Origin: Carya illinoinensis
Lineage: Eukaryota > Streptophyta > Magnoliopsida > Fagales > Juglandaceae
Assembly (NCBI RefSeq): GCF_018687715.1
Contig: NC_056755.1
Span: 9,249,501 to 9,313,500, forward strand
Length of the DNA stretch: 64,000 nt
Reading direction: 5' to 3'
Below the pieces are notes generated by a model. It saw only the letters and a list, made by a program, of their open reading frames with translations, made no database searches and had not been told where the DNA came from. The translations under genes were made by a program, and so were the position numbers. Every line of letters begins with the position of its first letter. Within the stretch, counting starts at the first letter, position 1. Below are positions 49,301 through 60,384 of this stretch, piece after piece.

Positions 49301-52300
49301 ATAAAATAAAACAAAAAATTATATTCTAACAATAATTTAACTTTATAATATTTTTATTTGACTTTTTTTCTCTCATTTCCCAAAACCTAATAAAACATCA
49401 TAGAGTTCTACTACAGGTACCCGCCGATGGGTACCTTTTGCGGAATCACTAACGTGGCACGTTAGCAGATGCAGATAAGAACAACAGGCCTTTCACTTAA
49501 TTTTTTTCCCCCCTTCACTTTCTCACTCTCTACCTACTCTGCAAACCCACCACAAAGCCACCAACACAAAGCACGTAGCGAAGCTGTGATTAAGAATCTG
49601 AGAATGTTCAATCGGGCTCTCCTAGGGAAATGGTTTTGGAGATATAATATGGAGCCGGAAGCACTATGGAAAGTAGTAGTTCATAGTAAATATGGCAGCC
49701 TTTGGGGGGGATGGTGTACTAGGGAGGGGAATGGACCATATGGAGTGGGGATTTGGAAGCAAATAAGCAGAGGGTGGAGGAGATTTGCCAATAATACTAA
49801 ACTTTTGGTGGGGGAAGGCACACGTATAAGTTTTTGGAGGGACATTTGGTGTGGGGATGAGGCACTGAAGGACATTTTTCCAGGTGTATATTTAGTGGCC
49901 TGCGATCAAGAAGCTTCGGTCGCGGATCTGTTGGTTCGCTCGGGGGATCAAGTTCACTGGAACATCACTTTTTGTAGAGCAGCACATGATTGGGAAGTAA
50001 ACAGTTTCACTGAGTTTTTCAACCAAGTGTACTCTATGAAACCGAACGGATTGCATGAAGATAAACTGTGGTGGAAACATACGGGTAAGGGTATTTTCTC
50101 GGTTCGCTCTTACTATAAAGCCCTGACAGCTATACCGAATGTTTCGTTTCCATGGAAAAGACTGTGGAGGAATAAAGCACCGCCCAAAACACTTTTCTTT
50201 GTTTGGACAGCAGCTCTGGGCAAGAATCTGACTACCGATAATCTACGAAAGAGGCGGATCATCATTACTGATTGGTGCTGTATGTGTAAGAAAGATGGTG
50301 AGTCGGTGAACCATCTCTTGTTACATTGTGAGACAGCGAGAGCCTTGTGGTGTGAAGTATTCCGTCGAGTAGGGTTAAATTGGGTGATGCCGAAGTCAGT
50401 ACTTGAACTGCTAGCCAGTTGGGCGATGCCGGGGGGAAATTTACATGTCAAAGCTATGTGGAAGATGGTACCTATCTGCATTATGTGGTGCATCTGGCAA
50501 GAACGAAATGAACGAACATTTGAAGATAAGGAGAGGACAACTGAGGAGCTTTGTAGTTATTTGTTCAGCACTTTAATTCTATGGTCTCTAGCTATAGACT
50601 TTAATGGCCTAAATATACACGAGTTTCTGGTGACTACTATAGCCACCTAGATAGGTTTTACTGCTTGTATACCTTCTTGTGTACTTGGGCTCTGCCTTTT
50701 ATTATTAATACTATCGTTTACTTATCAAAAAAAAAAAAAAAAGTGGTAAATCGAACAACAGCACTAGCTAGAATCTTCATCCATCTTCCTGCAAGAGAAA
50801 TAATAGAGAGCATGAGAATGAGATCATAGAAAGTATCAAAGGAAAAGAGCACACAGCTATCGTTGGAGACGAAAAGAAAGAAATAGTGCACAAACTCTAA
50901 ATCAGGAGCAGCAAAGAAAGATATTAATCATATCTAGAAGGAGGAGTTTTGATGGTCGAGATAAAGTAAAAAGCAAGCCCAAATCTTTGGTCGTCCTAGC
51001 GTGTATTTTATGTAACAAAATCCAGTGTGAAACCAAGGCCGAAAGACCAGATTCATACTCCTTTTTTCTCCAAGGAAATCAAAAGCGCTTGCTGGGTAAG
51101 TCCGTCAAAGTATTGAAGCTACTACGGAATCGTGGACATAGAGATCATGAGATTACAAGGACCTTTGGTATGAATTTAAGCTGAAAAAAATAAAAAAAAC
51201 CCAGAAAGTAAATTTAGAAGCAAATAGCATGAAACCTTGGACTGGGCGTTTTGTCTTCGTGGTACTCTGAGGGAAGCTTGCACCCAGGAAGCTGCTGAAT
51301 CTCATGTGGGCCATTCGTGAATCGTTTCAACCTAACTGTGTAAAAATGAAACTCTCCGTTTTATTATTACACGTGATGGACGTGTACGCAGTGCTCCCAA
51401 CCCCGAAAGTGAGTGCTGCATTTCAACCCAGAAATAGATGAGGGAAATATTAGAAGAAGATGAAGCCGATTTTAGAAGGGAGAAGAAGGAGATGAAATGG
51501 ATTACCTACGTTCAATTCGTGGTCTGCGCCCTAATCTCATCTGAAGGGGCCCGGGGGGGAACGAGAATCGATGAAGGAGAAATTTTGAAGGGGGGAAAGG
51601 CGATGAAGGAGAACTGCTACTGCTACTGCTACGCACCATTTCATTAATTTGTATCCATGTGGACCCGTGTACGCGGGGTGTCCCCTTCAGCGTGTGCAAA
51701 TAGCATTTTTTAACATCATAACTCAAACCATTTCCCTATTATTCACAAACCATTTTATTACTATTCATAGATTTCTCATCTCATCTAATTTCCCAAGCAT
51801 TCCTTTAGGAAAAACGTTTATTGCATAAACATAATCTATTTTATTATATCTGTCTTACCCTGTATGAAATTTGTTAGTAGCATTGAATAAAGAAGTTCTG
51901 GCGACAGACTTGATCATGAGAAATCAATATTTAACATAAGGCATTTTAAGACCAAAAATATTGCATCCTAATAGGAGATTGGTTCACTAGCATGATAGCA
52001 TCTACTTAAGTTTCTAGATAATTTACCCTAGTCTGAAAAGAGACCACAGCTTATGTTTCTCCCTGATGGTATATGCATGAATCAGCTCAGCCTTCATTTT
52101 GTGCTGGCTGTTGAATTCTTTTTTCTTAATCTATTCCCATCGTGATGAAGGCAGTCATGATAATCAGCTTAGAGACCTTGAAGATCGAATACTACAACCC
52201 AAGATTATTTGAAGAAGGCATGGTACAAATGGAGGGAAGGAGGGAGGGAGAGATGGTGCATTGAACTGCTTTCTAATATTCACTTAAATGTGCACTTTTT

Positions 52301-52789
52301 GTTTCTATGATGATTCTAATAAAAATCCCGTGGGTTATGGATAGATTTGTTTTTGCTTTTTTTCATGATACTTGTCTATTTGGATTTCCTTTTAAAATTC
52401 TACATGGATACTTTTGAATAGGTAAATTTTTCCCTCTAAATTTATTCTTCTATTTTCTTGTTTCAGGAGGTCATTGATACATCTGGAGGGTAAGTCATCT
52501 CTTGCAAGTGGATGCAATCAGAAATTTCCTGTGATTAATTTTTGTTTTGTTTCTCAACCTCCTTTTACTCAAATAAAGCCACCTGATTTTCAGATGTGGT
52601 GCAAGTTTTGCGATTGAAATTGTGTCAGAAAAATTTGAAGGGAAGAGGTTGTTGGAGAGGCATCGGCTGGTGAATGCTGCCCTGGAAGAAGAAATGAAAG
52701 AAATTCATGCTTTATCAATTAAGAAAGCTTTGACCCCAGAGCAGTGGAACCAGCAGCAACAGCCTGAAAAATCTCATCCTGCTTCTTAG
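46388..52789 (+). CDS. BOLA2: BolA-like protein 2
   Basis: Three exons: 46388-46450, 52467-52489 and 52594-52789, with GT/AG borders and kept frame, giving 93 residues. The start MGVTKEQVESSL and the core VIDTSGGCGASFAIEIVSEK, FEGKRLLERHRLVNAALEEE, MKEIHALSIKKALTPEQW are typical of plant BolA2. The conserved His (RHRLV) and the Cys of GGCGAS are the ligands used with monothiol glutaredoxins to hold a [2Fe-2S] cluster. It acts in the cytosol/nucleus in iron-sulfur and redox signalling with GRXS17-type partners. There is no transit peptide. A C-terminal Gln/Pro tail (QQQQPEKSHPAS) extends past the fold. Intron 1 is 6,016 bp because of several transposon insertions; splicing across it is needed for expression. 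Confidence 0.95.
46680..47266 (-). mobile_element. 5'-truncated L1 LINE in BOLA2 intron 1
   Basis: A 587-bp insertion bounded by the perfect 11-bp duplication GCTTTTGATAA (46669-46679, 47267-47277). It begins with a poly-T run (the poly-A tail on the minus strand). On the minus strand it encodes the RT zinc-binding tail of ORF2 (PSKVAFFVWSAALGRILTTD, CYMCKKNGESVNHLLLHC), with stops. It was generated by target-primed reverse transcription and is dead. Confidence 0.9.
47477..47889. mobile_element. Tourist-like MITE (PIF/Harbinger type)
   Basis: A 413-bp element flanked by TTA on both sides (47474-47476, 47890-47892). Terminal inverted repeats: GGTCTGGTTTGGAT at the left and, in reverse complement, GGCCTCATTTAGAT at the right (10 of 14 match). 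The body has the TCTCATCTCATC and ACTATTCACAAACCATC blocks that recur through the window. It has no coding capacity. Confidence 0.75.
48350..48640. repeat. Low-complexity pyrimidine-rich tandem region
   Basis: Degenerate repeats of CTACTATTCATTACTT and CTCAACACTTCTCAA, related to MITE body sequence. It contains no gene. Confidence 0.6.
49403..51711. mobile_element. 2.3-kb MULE-like insertion with 9-bp target duplication
   Basis: It is flanked by AACATCATA at 49394-49402 and 51712-51720, exactly where the MITE is broken. The ends are imperfectly inverted: GTTCTACTACAGG...CCGATGGGTACC at the left and, in reverse complement, TGCTATTTGCACACGCTGAA at the right. A 9-bp duplication is typical of Mutator-like elements. 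It carries an L1 3' end and other unassigned DNA but no MULE transposase, so it is non-autonomous. Confidence 0.55.
49469..50743 (+). pseudogene. L1 LINE ORF2 C-terminal part with poly-A tail
   Basis: The open frame ends at 50650 and is followed by a poly-A run (50728-50743). From about 49590 it encodes the end of a plant L1 ORF2: NLRMFNRALLGKWFWRYNME, FWRDIWCGDEALKD, then the RT zinc-binding region (PPKTLFFVWTAALG, CCMCKKDGESVNHLLLHC, MVPICIMWCIWQERNERTFE). The endonuclease and the RT catalytic motif are missing, so it is a 5'-truncated copy, probably in frame only by chance. The first ~100 bases (49469-49575) do not look like L1. Target duplications were not found for the L1 itself. Confidence 0.85.
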
Positions 52790-54171
52790 AACATGAGTTG
52801 AAAATAGTTGTGACAGAACTGTGTGCTATTGCTGATAAGCATGGAATGACTTGGGAATATATCTTGAGCTTGTTGAGACTTGGGTCCTAGTTTATTTACT
52901 TAAAAAATTTAGCGTCATTTTTCCTAGTTTATGTCTAGAGATTTTTTAGCATGCGCTTTTGCGATGGTTCATATTGCATCATTCTAGTGGGCTACTTACA
53001 GCAGGATACGATTGGCTGGATGTGAAAAAAATTCACAAGAGCTACTGCAACTATGGGAAGGGCCCTGAAAATATCTTGGAACTCAATCCTACCTGGCTAC
53101 CTCCTGATGTTAAAACCATTATGATCCTGACTCGAGTCATATTAACCTAAAATCATGGGTTGCGTTTTGCAGCAATAATAATAGAGTTGGGGTCGAGTCT
53201 TAAGTGGAATGGCACAGGATAACATCTCATTCACCAAGTTAGTCCCTGATGGCCTCATGCCCTGGATGTGTATAATGACAACATTAATTGGGTGACATTG
53301 AATTTCCAGGTAAAGAATATAAAGTAGATCGTTACTACCATCAAATGGTCTCATTGATGGCTCCATGCCCATAAATCATTCGCAGGTGTCTAAAATAGAT
53401 CAATAATGACAAAATGAGTGACAGTGAATATCCAAGTAAATGATAACAGTTCCTCTTTAGACAGGTCAATCCGATATATTGAGTTTAATGGACACTAATA
53501 AAGAGCTGACACGTCACTAAACACACATATTCATCTCTGGATTGCTTCGCACCAAAGCAAAATTAGAAACCAGACCGTTCATCTCTCTCAACCGTGTGTT
53601 CTTCTCTCGTTACCCATCAAGCCACTTCCTCCCACATCTTCACGCCGCCGCATACCACCAGTGGAGGAGTTCCATACCGGCGCAACCCACCCACCGTAGT
53701 CGCACGAAAATAGCACTGCGCAACACATTCTTGGTCAATTTAGTTCTGCAACCCAGCCACCGTAAAAATCTATCTTTTATTTATTTTTCACTCTATTGTT
53801 AAGGGTGTAGGAACTTCAATCCCAGTCCCCTGAAAAACAGATTAAAAAAATTGTTAATGGTGTGTGAACTTTGACCAATCAATTGAAATCTTCGTCGAAA
53901 TCAACAAAACTGAAATGTAAGGAAAAATTAAAGACAACACTACTACAACACTTGGGATTTCTCTAGGTGCTGCAAGTGTCGCCATGAATGATCGAGTTTC
54001 TACTTTAGAAAACAAAAAAGACAAATGAATTTGCTTTCGTGGGTGACTTACAGTGTGATAGGTTATAGGGAAAAGACAAAATTCAAGCTTTGCAAACAGA
54101 ACCCAAGAAACCAGCACATTAGAGAAAAGGAAAAAGAAGGAAAAATAGCAAGGAAGAGACGAAATCCTCAG

Positions 54172-54227
<56 letters not shown>

Positions 54228-57166
54228 GGTGACTTACAGACCACACAGTGGTTTCCGTCCTTTCGTCAACTCCAAGATCGGGAAAGGTTTTCTCGGTCGA
54301 CGAGGAATCCGAGATCGGCAGTGGGGAACGGATTCGACGGTGGCCCCTGCTCCCGAAAGGCTTTCTTGGGAAGGAGAGAGAGAGAGAGAAGGGGGGGGGG
54401 GGGGGAGGGGGACGGAGTGCACGAAAAGAGTTGTTACGTTTTTTGAAATCCTATGCAATACGGTCTACCCTTATGTTCATGTGGCTTCTACGTGGCATGT
54501 CCCCATTTGACTCTGTTGATGGAGGAATAACGGATGTTCCTATGGGAAGGTTTTTCCAAATGATAAAGCAGATAGTTATCATCAGGGATCCTCCAATCAG
54601 ATGACGACAAGTGATCTAATGAGTTTCAATCGGCAGTTACTATCATTAAAATTTAAGGAGAGTTTTGCTGCATATAAGTTTACATACTATATATTACATT
54701 TTTTAAATTTTTTTAAGTTTATTTTTCTTAAACTAATTGAAATATTTTACTCATTATTTATATGTCAAATATTTGATAAAAAAAAAAAAAAGTGATGTGT
54801 AGACTTATATTTAGAATTTTTCTATTAAAGAGTCGTCTAATACTTCTCTGGAGACTCTCCACGTGCTAAAGAAAGAATGATGCAATATATAATTCAACTG
54901 CATACAATCACTCTTTATCATCAAAATATTTCCAGACTCATGCATGGGTTAGACTTAATTTTCTTTACGTTACGTGTGAGGAAGTTTCGGGTTAGACTTA
55001 ATTTTCTTTACGTTACGTGTGAGGAAGTTTCAACTTGGAAGCGACCCCATCAAAAAAAACTTGGAAGCGACAAACTTACCTACTGCAAATAAACCAGAGA
55101 TCAACAGTATTCACGTTGCAAGTATAAACAACTTCAACAATACCCTTTTCATTTGGTGTTTTCTGGCTGAGTCGTCAAACAAATACCAGATTCTCCCAAG
55201 TCCAATCCCTTTCAAAACCAAGACACGACGAAAACCCACGACTGCTTATAACATGCTCCAAAACAAGCTGAAACAAGCTGTCAAATTTGACCAGCGTGCC
55301 AACCATCGCATGCAGCTTCGGACTGTTCTTCGGAGACAAGGGTGGGGGGTTATCCTTAATTAATGCAGCATGACTAGATCAGTCTAGAGCTAGCTTGGAA
55401 GACCCGCGGGGCATGGAGGAAATGGTACGTTTCTTCGACATGATCAAGTCGCTGTTCCCGGCTTGTTTTGGTCCCAGTCCACTCGACCTGATCCATGCCT
55501 GTAACATCGATCGATCGTCAACGGCATACGACAAAACGAAATGAATAAAACCAATTAAAATGGAAAACTCTTAAGGAAGTCGAGACCAATCTGTGTCAAA
55601 ATTCCAAATTAAGGAACATGCGAGTGATTTTCACATGCAGCACTAGTACTAGTTCTGTCATTTTCTTTGGCTCTAGCTAGAAACCACAACGTTCTGTGTG
55701 GGATTTGACTCCTCTCTTGAACGTAATCGATTAATTCCCTTATACTTCCATTAACTCGAGTTTTCGGAGAAGTTGCGGCTAATATTTAATTGGGGTACAG
55801 ACGATAATGAGATTAAATGAGATGATTTATAAATAATAATAAAATTAATGATTGGAGTTAAAATATTTTGTGCGGTTAGAAATATAATAGAAAAAATTGA
55901 ATAAAAATATTATAAAATTAAAATATTTTTATAATTATATTATTTATAATATTATTTTTATTTTAAAATTTAAAAAAGTTGAATTGTTTTTTTATGTTTT
56001 GTTGGGAAGTTTGAAAAAATTGTAAAGATTAGATAATAATTAGATAAAAAATGAATATTTAAAATTAAAAAAATATTTATATTTATAGTGTTTAGATATT
56101 AATATAAAATATGATGAAATGATTTGATGAAATAAAATGAAAGAAAATGAGATGGAGGGTTTTACTGGCTTTTACCTAGTCAATGAATTCAGCACAGATA
56201 CGCCCACTGAATCAGCTCATGATTATATACAGCGAGCATTGCAAGTTGCAATTAAGCAATGCCTCCACTCAAGTCGTCGTTGATACTTTGACTTCAGTAC
56301 TACTGCTCTAATGCACCAATTTTTTTTATATGTTTAATTATTTCTAGAGTGTTTGAAATCACAGACTTTTCCACTGTTTTTCAATAGTCCTGTAAACACG
56401 ACTTATAACAAGCAGTTGAGCTACGATCGATAAGTCATATTTCAATCATATTTAACATCTAAATACATTTAAATTTATTTTAAATATTAAACTTAATAAA
56501 ATTCACTTTACTATCTTAATTAATCACTATTATTTATAAAAAAATTCAATTTAATTCAATTCAGTTTAACATAAGAACGGAGCTTAATGATTCTTTCTTG
56601 AATTGACTACTCCTTCAAGTTTTTATTTTGAAACTAAAAGAGAAGTGTAATTTTAGAGTAATGATTTATATAAATTTTAATTAGTAGATAATAAGCCTCA
56701 CATAGACCCTTAGTAAAATAGTGGCTGGCAGCATGAAAAAATGTTTTTTTAAAAAAAAAAATCACTTTTTGTTACATGGGATTTATTTATTTTTACAAAC
56801 TACTGCATGAGGTGGCATATTTAAGACTTGTAATTAACATTAATTTTCATTTTATTATTTTTCCGAGTGATCAATGGAAAATCACACAAGAAAATCAGCA
56901 TTTATTTTTTTCTTTCTGGGGCAAGAAAATCAGCTGCTCATCAATCTCACTTCAATCCGACGCTAGCTTAAATATGTGAATCTTGACCGTGTCCTCTGCA
57001 AATAGACCTCATCACAAAACTTAATTATGTTAATTAGCATAATTAACATATATTAATTCTAGGTTCAAATGCGCTTCCCTCACCGAGCACCCAAATTCTC
57101 TTTGTCGACGGACGCCATAATTGTCCAACGCATCATGATAAATTAGGTCCAATGTCTTGGTCTTTA
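52790..57166. other. Gene-poor spacer downstream of BOLA2
   Basis: A BOLA2 3' UTR probably occupies the first 150-400 bases. 53938-53990 starts CACTACTACAACACTTGG, like a CACTA terminus. 54176-54222 is a (GA)n run and 54391-54405 a poly-G run. 54946-55031 is a 43-bp tandem duplication (GGTTAGACTTAATTTTC start). 55795-56165 resembles the A+T-rich MITE family in inverse orientation. Short frames at 53542, 54025, 54248, 55019 and 55413 have no recognised motif. No gene is supported. Confidence 0.4.
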
Positions 57167-59025
57167 GAGTATTCACATCTGTATCTCCATCCCCATCCTT
57201 ATAATTTAACTTAAAATTACATTTTTTTAACTTTTTTCCTAAATTTTATTTATCTTTTAAAAACTTCCCACATCCCATTTCACATCCCTATCTCTATTCT
57301 ATTAAATAATATTTCTCTATTTTTTTTATTACTTTTTTCTCTCTTTTCCATTTACAATCTTAACTACTAACTTCTTTTGTCTTATTATTTTTTTTTTTTC
57401 AAATATCAATTTCTATTAAATTTTTTTACGGTTTTGACTATCAAATATAGTATTTTTTTAACCGAAATTCGTATTATAAAAATAGTAATTTTTTTATTTA
57501 ATTAGTGCATTTTCTAACGTGATGGCCATATTTTATTATTTAGTATTCTTTATCCGTTCTTTTAATGATAATACCTAGTCACGTATTGAATATAAATTTC
57601 CACTCATTTTTTTAATAGTAACATTTTTTGTCTTTTCTCCAACGATAACTTTTTTTGTCTTCTCTCAAACGGTAATATTTTTCGTCCTATATGTAACGGT
57701 AACTTTTTCCTCCATAAATATGCATATTGCTAACATTCACACTCTCACAATTTCTTCTTTTATTTGATTTATAGAACTAAATTTCAATAGTCTCCCCTGA
57801 TCTCCCACTTCTTTAATCAAATGGCTCATACTTTCTTTCGCAAATTGTTGACATACGTATCTTCTGAAGATAATAGCGATGTTATTCTTAATGAGGAGGT
57901 CGATGGACAGTCATCGAGACATCGTAACAATCGCCAACGTCGTAAGTTTATTCGGCGTGATCATATTCAGGGGTACGAGTGGCTATTTCGCGATTATTTT
58001 GTAAAAAATCCAGTATATCCCTCGAATCTATTTCGAAAGAGATTTCGGATAAGCCGTCCCCTATTTCTTCGTATTCTAAATGAGGTAGAGTCTTACGAGC
58101 CGTACTTCATCCAGAGAAGAGATAATGCCGAAAGACTCGGTTTATCTTCTATGCAAAAGATAACTGCAGCATTTAGAATGATGGCGTATGGGATGACTGG
58201 AGATTTTATGGATAGCAACTGGGAGGATTCCCAGATTAATTCATAAGTTTCAGACTCAATGACAGTGCTGAGGAGCTACGGTTTTCCTTGCTATTGCGCA
58301 AAAAATTTCAAACCCAATCAACAATCATTTCGGTCCTTCAACAGATCCCCATCCCCATATGTAATCTCATAGCAATGGTAATCGAAACAACAAATTCAGA
58401 GCAACCCATAACTAACACCCAAATTCAGAGCAACCCAAATCGAAACAACAAATTCAGAGTAACCCAAATCCGAACTCAATCGATTTATCAACGATTTTGA
58501 GCAGGAATAGATAGGGTTTTCAGATTGTAATACATACATAATGGACTATATTTTTTGCAATAATCAATCTCCAAATATATGCAACCATGGAGGAAACCGA
58601 GTGAGGGATATGAAATGAGAATGCAGAAGCTCGGTGACCAACCACGGAGGATCCCGATTCTCATAAAGTCCAACCAGTTTCAGATGCCGAAACTCAAAAT
58701 ATACAAGAGAGAATATGAGAATCATGCCATGGAGGAAACCAAAAGGGAAGAAAATCACTTACAATCATTGCGGACTGGTCCGATGGCGAGGGAGGAGGTG
58801 AAATCGCGAGGGCACCCAACTGTCCAGAGCAAAAACCGCGGGACAAGAGAGAGAATCAAATTTGGAGATGTACAGTCGATGCACAAATATGGAGATTTAC
58901 TGTACAAACCGGAAACCCAAACCCCATTTTAGGGAATGGGATGGAGGAGCCAAATTGAAAAAAATCCTATAATTTTTCCCAAATTATAGGAAAAGTATCG
59001 GTATGCAGATGCTGATGGGATCCTC
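57167..59025 (+). mobile_element. PIF/Harbinger derivative, non-autonomous
   Basis: The left end GAGTATTCACATCTG (after TTA at 57164-57166) and right end, in reverse complement GAGGATCCCATCAG, match at 10 of 13 bases. The element contains a truncated Harbinger transposase. The base after the right end reads TAG, so the target duplication is not intact. Confidence 0.6.
57821..58246 (+). pseudogene. Truncated PIF/Harbinger (ALP1/HARBI1-like) transposase
   Basis: A 141-residue frame that is the N-terminal region of plant Harbinger transposases: RRKFIRRDHIQGYEWLFRDY, NPVYPSNLFRKRFRISRPLF, RDNAERLGLSSMQKITAAFR and MMAYGMTGDFMD. The frame then ends in an unrelated tail (SNWEDSQINS), and no DDE catalytic domain follows before the right terminus. 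The protein cannot catalyse transposition; it could at most act by binding. Close relatives in this family have been domesticated (ALP1), but here truncation points to decay. Confidence 0.88.
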
Positions 59026-60384
59026 TAGGCACCCTGATATAGTCAACAAGTCAAAGAATTTTATTCGATATTTTTCAACAAAATTGAGATACTTAATTTA
59101 CATTACTAAGGATTGATACATAAAATTGAGTTTTGTTATATGTAAGTAAAGTCGCGTATTAATCTGAGTATAAATACTGATTTTTTTATTTTCAAAATTT
59201 AAATTAACATTATTTTCATCTTAATAGTATTGATACTAATATGCGTACTGGTACTATTTTATCTCATTTCATATTAAATAATTATTATAAATTTTTTAAA
59301 TTTGTATATAAAATATAATAAATAATTCAAAATTTTCAAATCTTAAAATAAAATTAATATTAAGAAAATATTTTATAATAATATTTTATTTAATTTTCAA
59401 TAAAATATTTTATCTCGTCTCTATTAAACTGTATAAATAAACGCCTAAATTTGTTAGCATAGTTTGCCTGGATCAAAGTCTTCCATAGCAAGTCATGAGT
59501 AGCAAAATCAGGACTAATAACACTCAATCCTGGTTGGAAAATGATAAAATAACTATCATTTGTAATTTCTCTGCAACATTCCAAAAAAATAATATTTTTT
59601 AAATATTTATTTTAATTTAGATTTTGATTTGATGTGTTTGAAATTTAAAATAATGTTATTTTATTGATAAACTGTAAATGAATTGTAGATAAATTATAAG
59701 GCTATCAGCTCCCATCTAGATTTTTTAAAAAGAGAAAAGTAATAATTCATTTACAAACTTTTTTACAACCCTTACAGAATTATATTTTAAAAGGAAGGTA
59801 TTTTTTGTATAATAATATTATTTTTATACGTTATTTTATAAAAATATTCCTTATTTAATACATGGTTGTGAAAAGAATTACGTGTATGATTTCATTCTCC
59901 CTTTTCTCCAAAGCTTGGAAGCTTTTCTATTTTTTTTTTTTTCTCAGGATTTTTATTTTTTTTCTTATTCTAATTAAGGACGCATGAAAGATTGATTCAT
60001 CTGAGTTCGTTTCAAAAACTCAGACGAACATGACAATCATATCGCAAATTCTCACTGCAACGACAGGCAAATCAACCCATCTCACAAAATTTTAAACAAC
60101 TGAAACATCCATTTACTTTGTAATATTAATTAAACCACGCCCATCATATTCAAGTGGGAAAAAAAAGTAAGCACCATAGTTTTTTTAATCTTTAATTTTA
60201 GAAATCTCAGCCAAATTCATTGACTGACTTCATTTGGAATCAATTGGTGTCCATTAAACTAAACCATGCACTCATATTCATGGCCCACCAGTGTGGGATA
60301 TATGCAGTAATCTTTTTGCTTCTATATATGTAGCTAACCATCTAGTTTAGCTGATTCAGACATAATATTGAAGGAAACTTGAAC
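59026..60384. promoter_or_regulatory. Spacer and promoter of the receptor-like protein gene
   Basis: 59255-59455 resembles the A+T-rich MITE family (TTATCTCATTTCATATT start). Further right the DNA is A+T-rich without a gene. A TATA-like TATATATG at 60323-60330 lies 62 bases before the ATG at 60385 and is the likely core promoter. Confidence 0.5.

Larger units (their letters stand above)
49128..51804. mobile_element. Tourist-like MITE split by a later insertion
   Basis: The left part is 49128-49402 (GGGGCTGTTTGGGAA, after TTA at 49125-49127). The right part is 51712-51804, ending TTCCCAAGCATTCCT before TTA (51805-51807). The reverse complement of the right end matches the left end at 11 of 15 bases. 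Joined, the parts form one ~360-bp element of the same family as 47477-47889. Confidence 0.7.

Noticed and set aside
49478..50760. GAACAACAG at both ends of the L1 in the MULE-like unit
   Set aside because: The right copy is not adjacent to the poly-A tail, so it is probably chance rather than a target duplication.
54025..54604. Arg/Glu and Gly-rich frames
   Set aside because: They translate the (GA)n and poly-G runs.
55413..55545. Short frame starting MEEMVRFFDMIKSLFPACFG
   Set aside because: Only ~43 codons, no recognised family; the minus strand also gives an exon-like reading, so it is undecidable.
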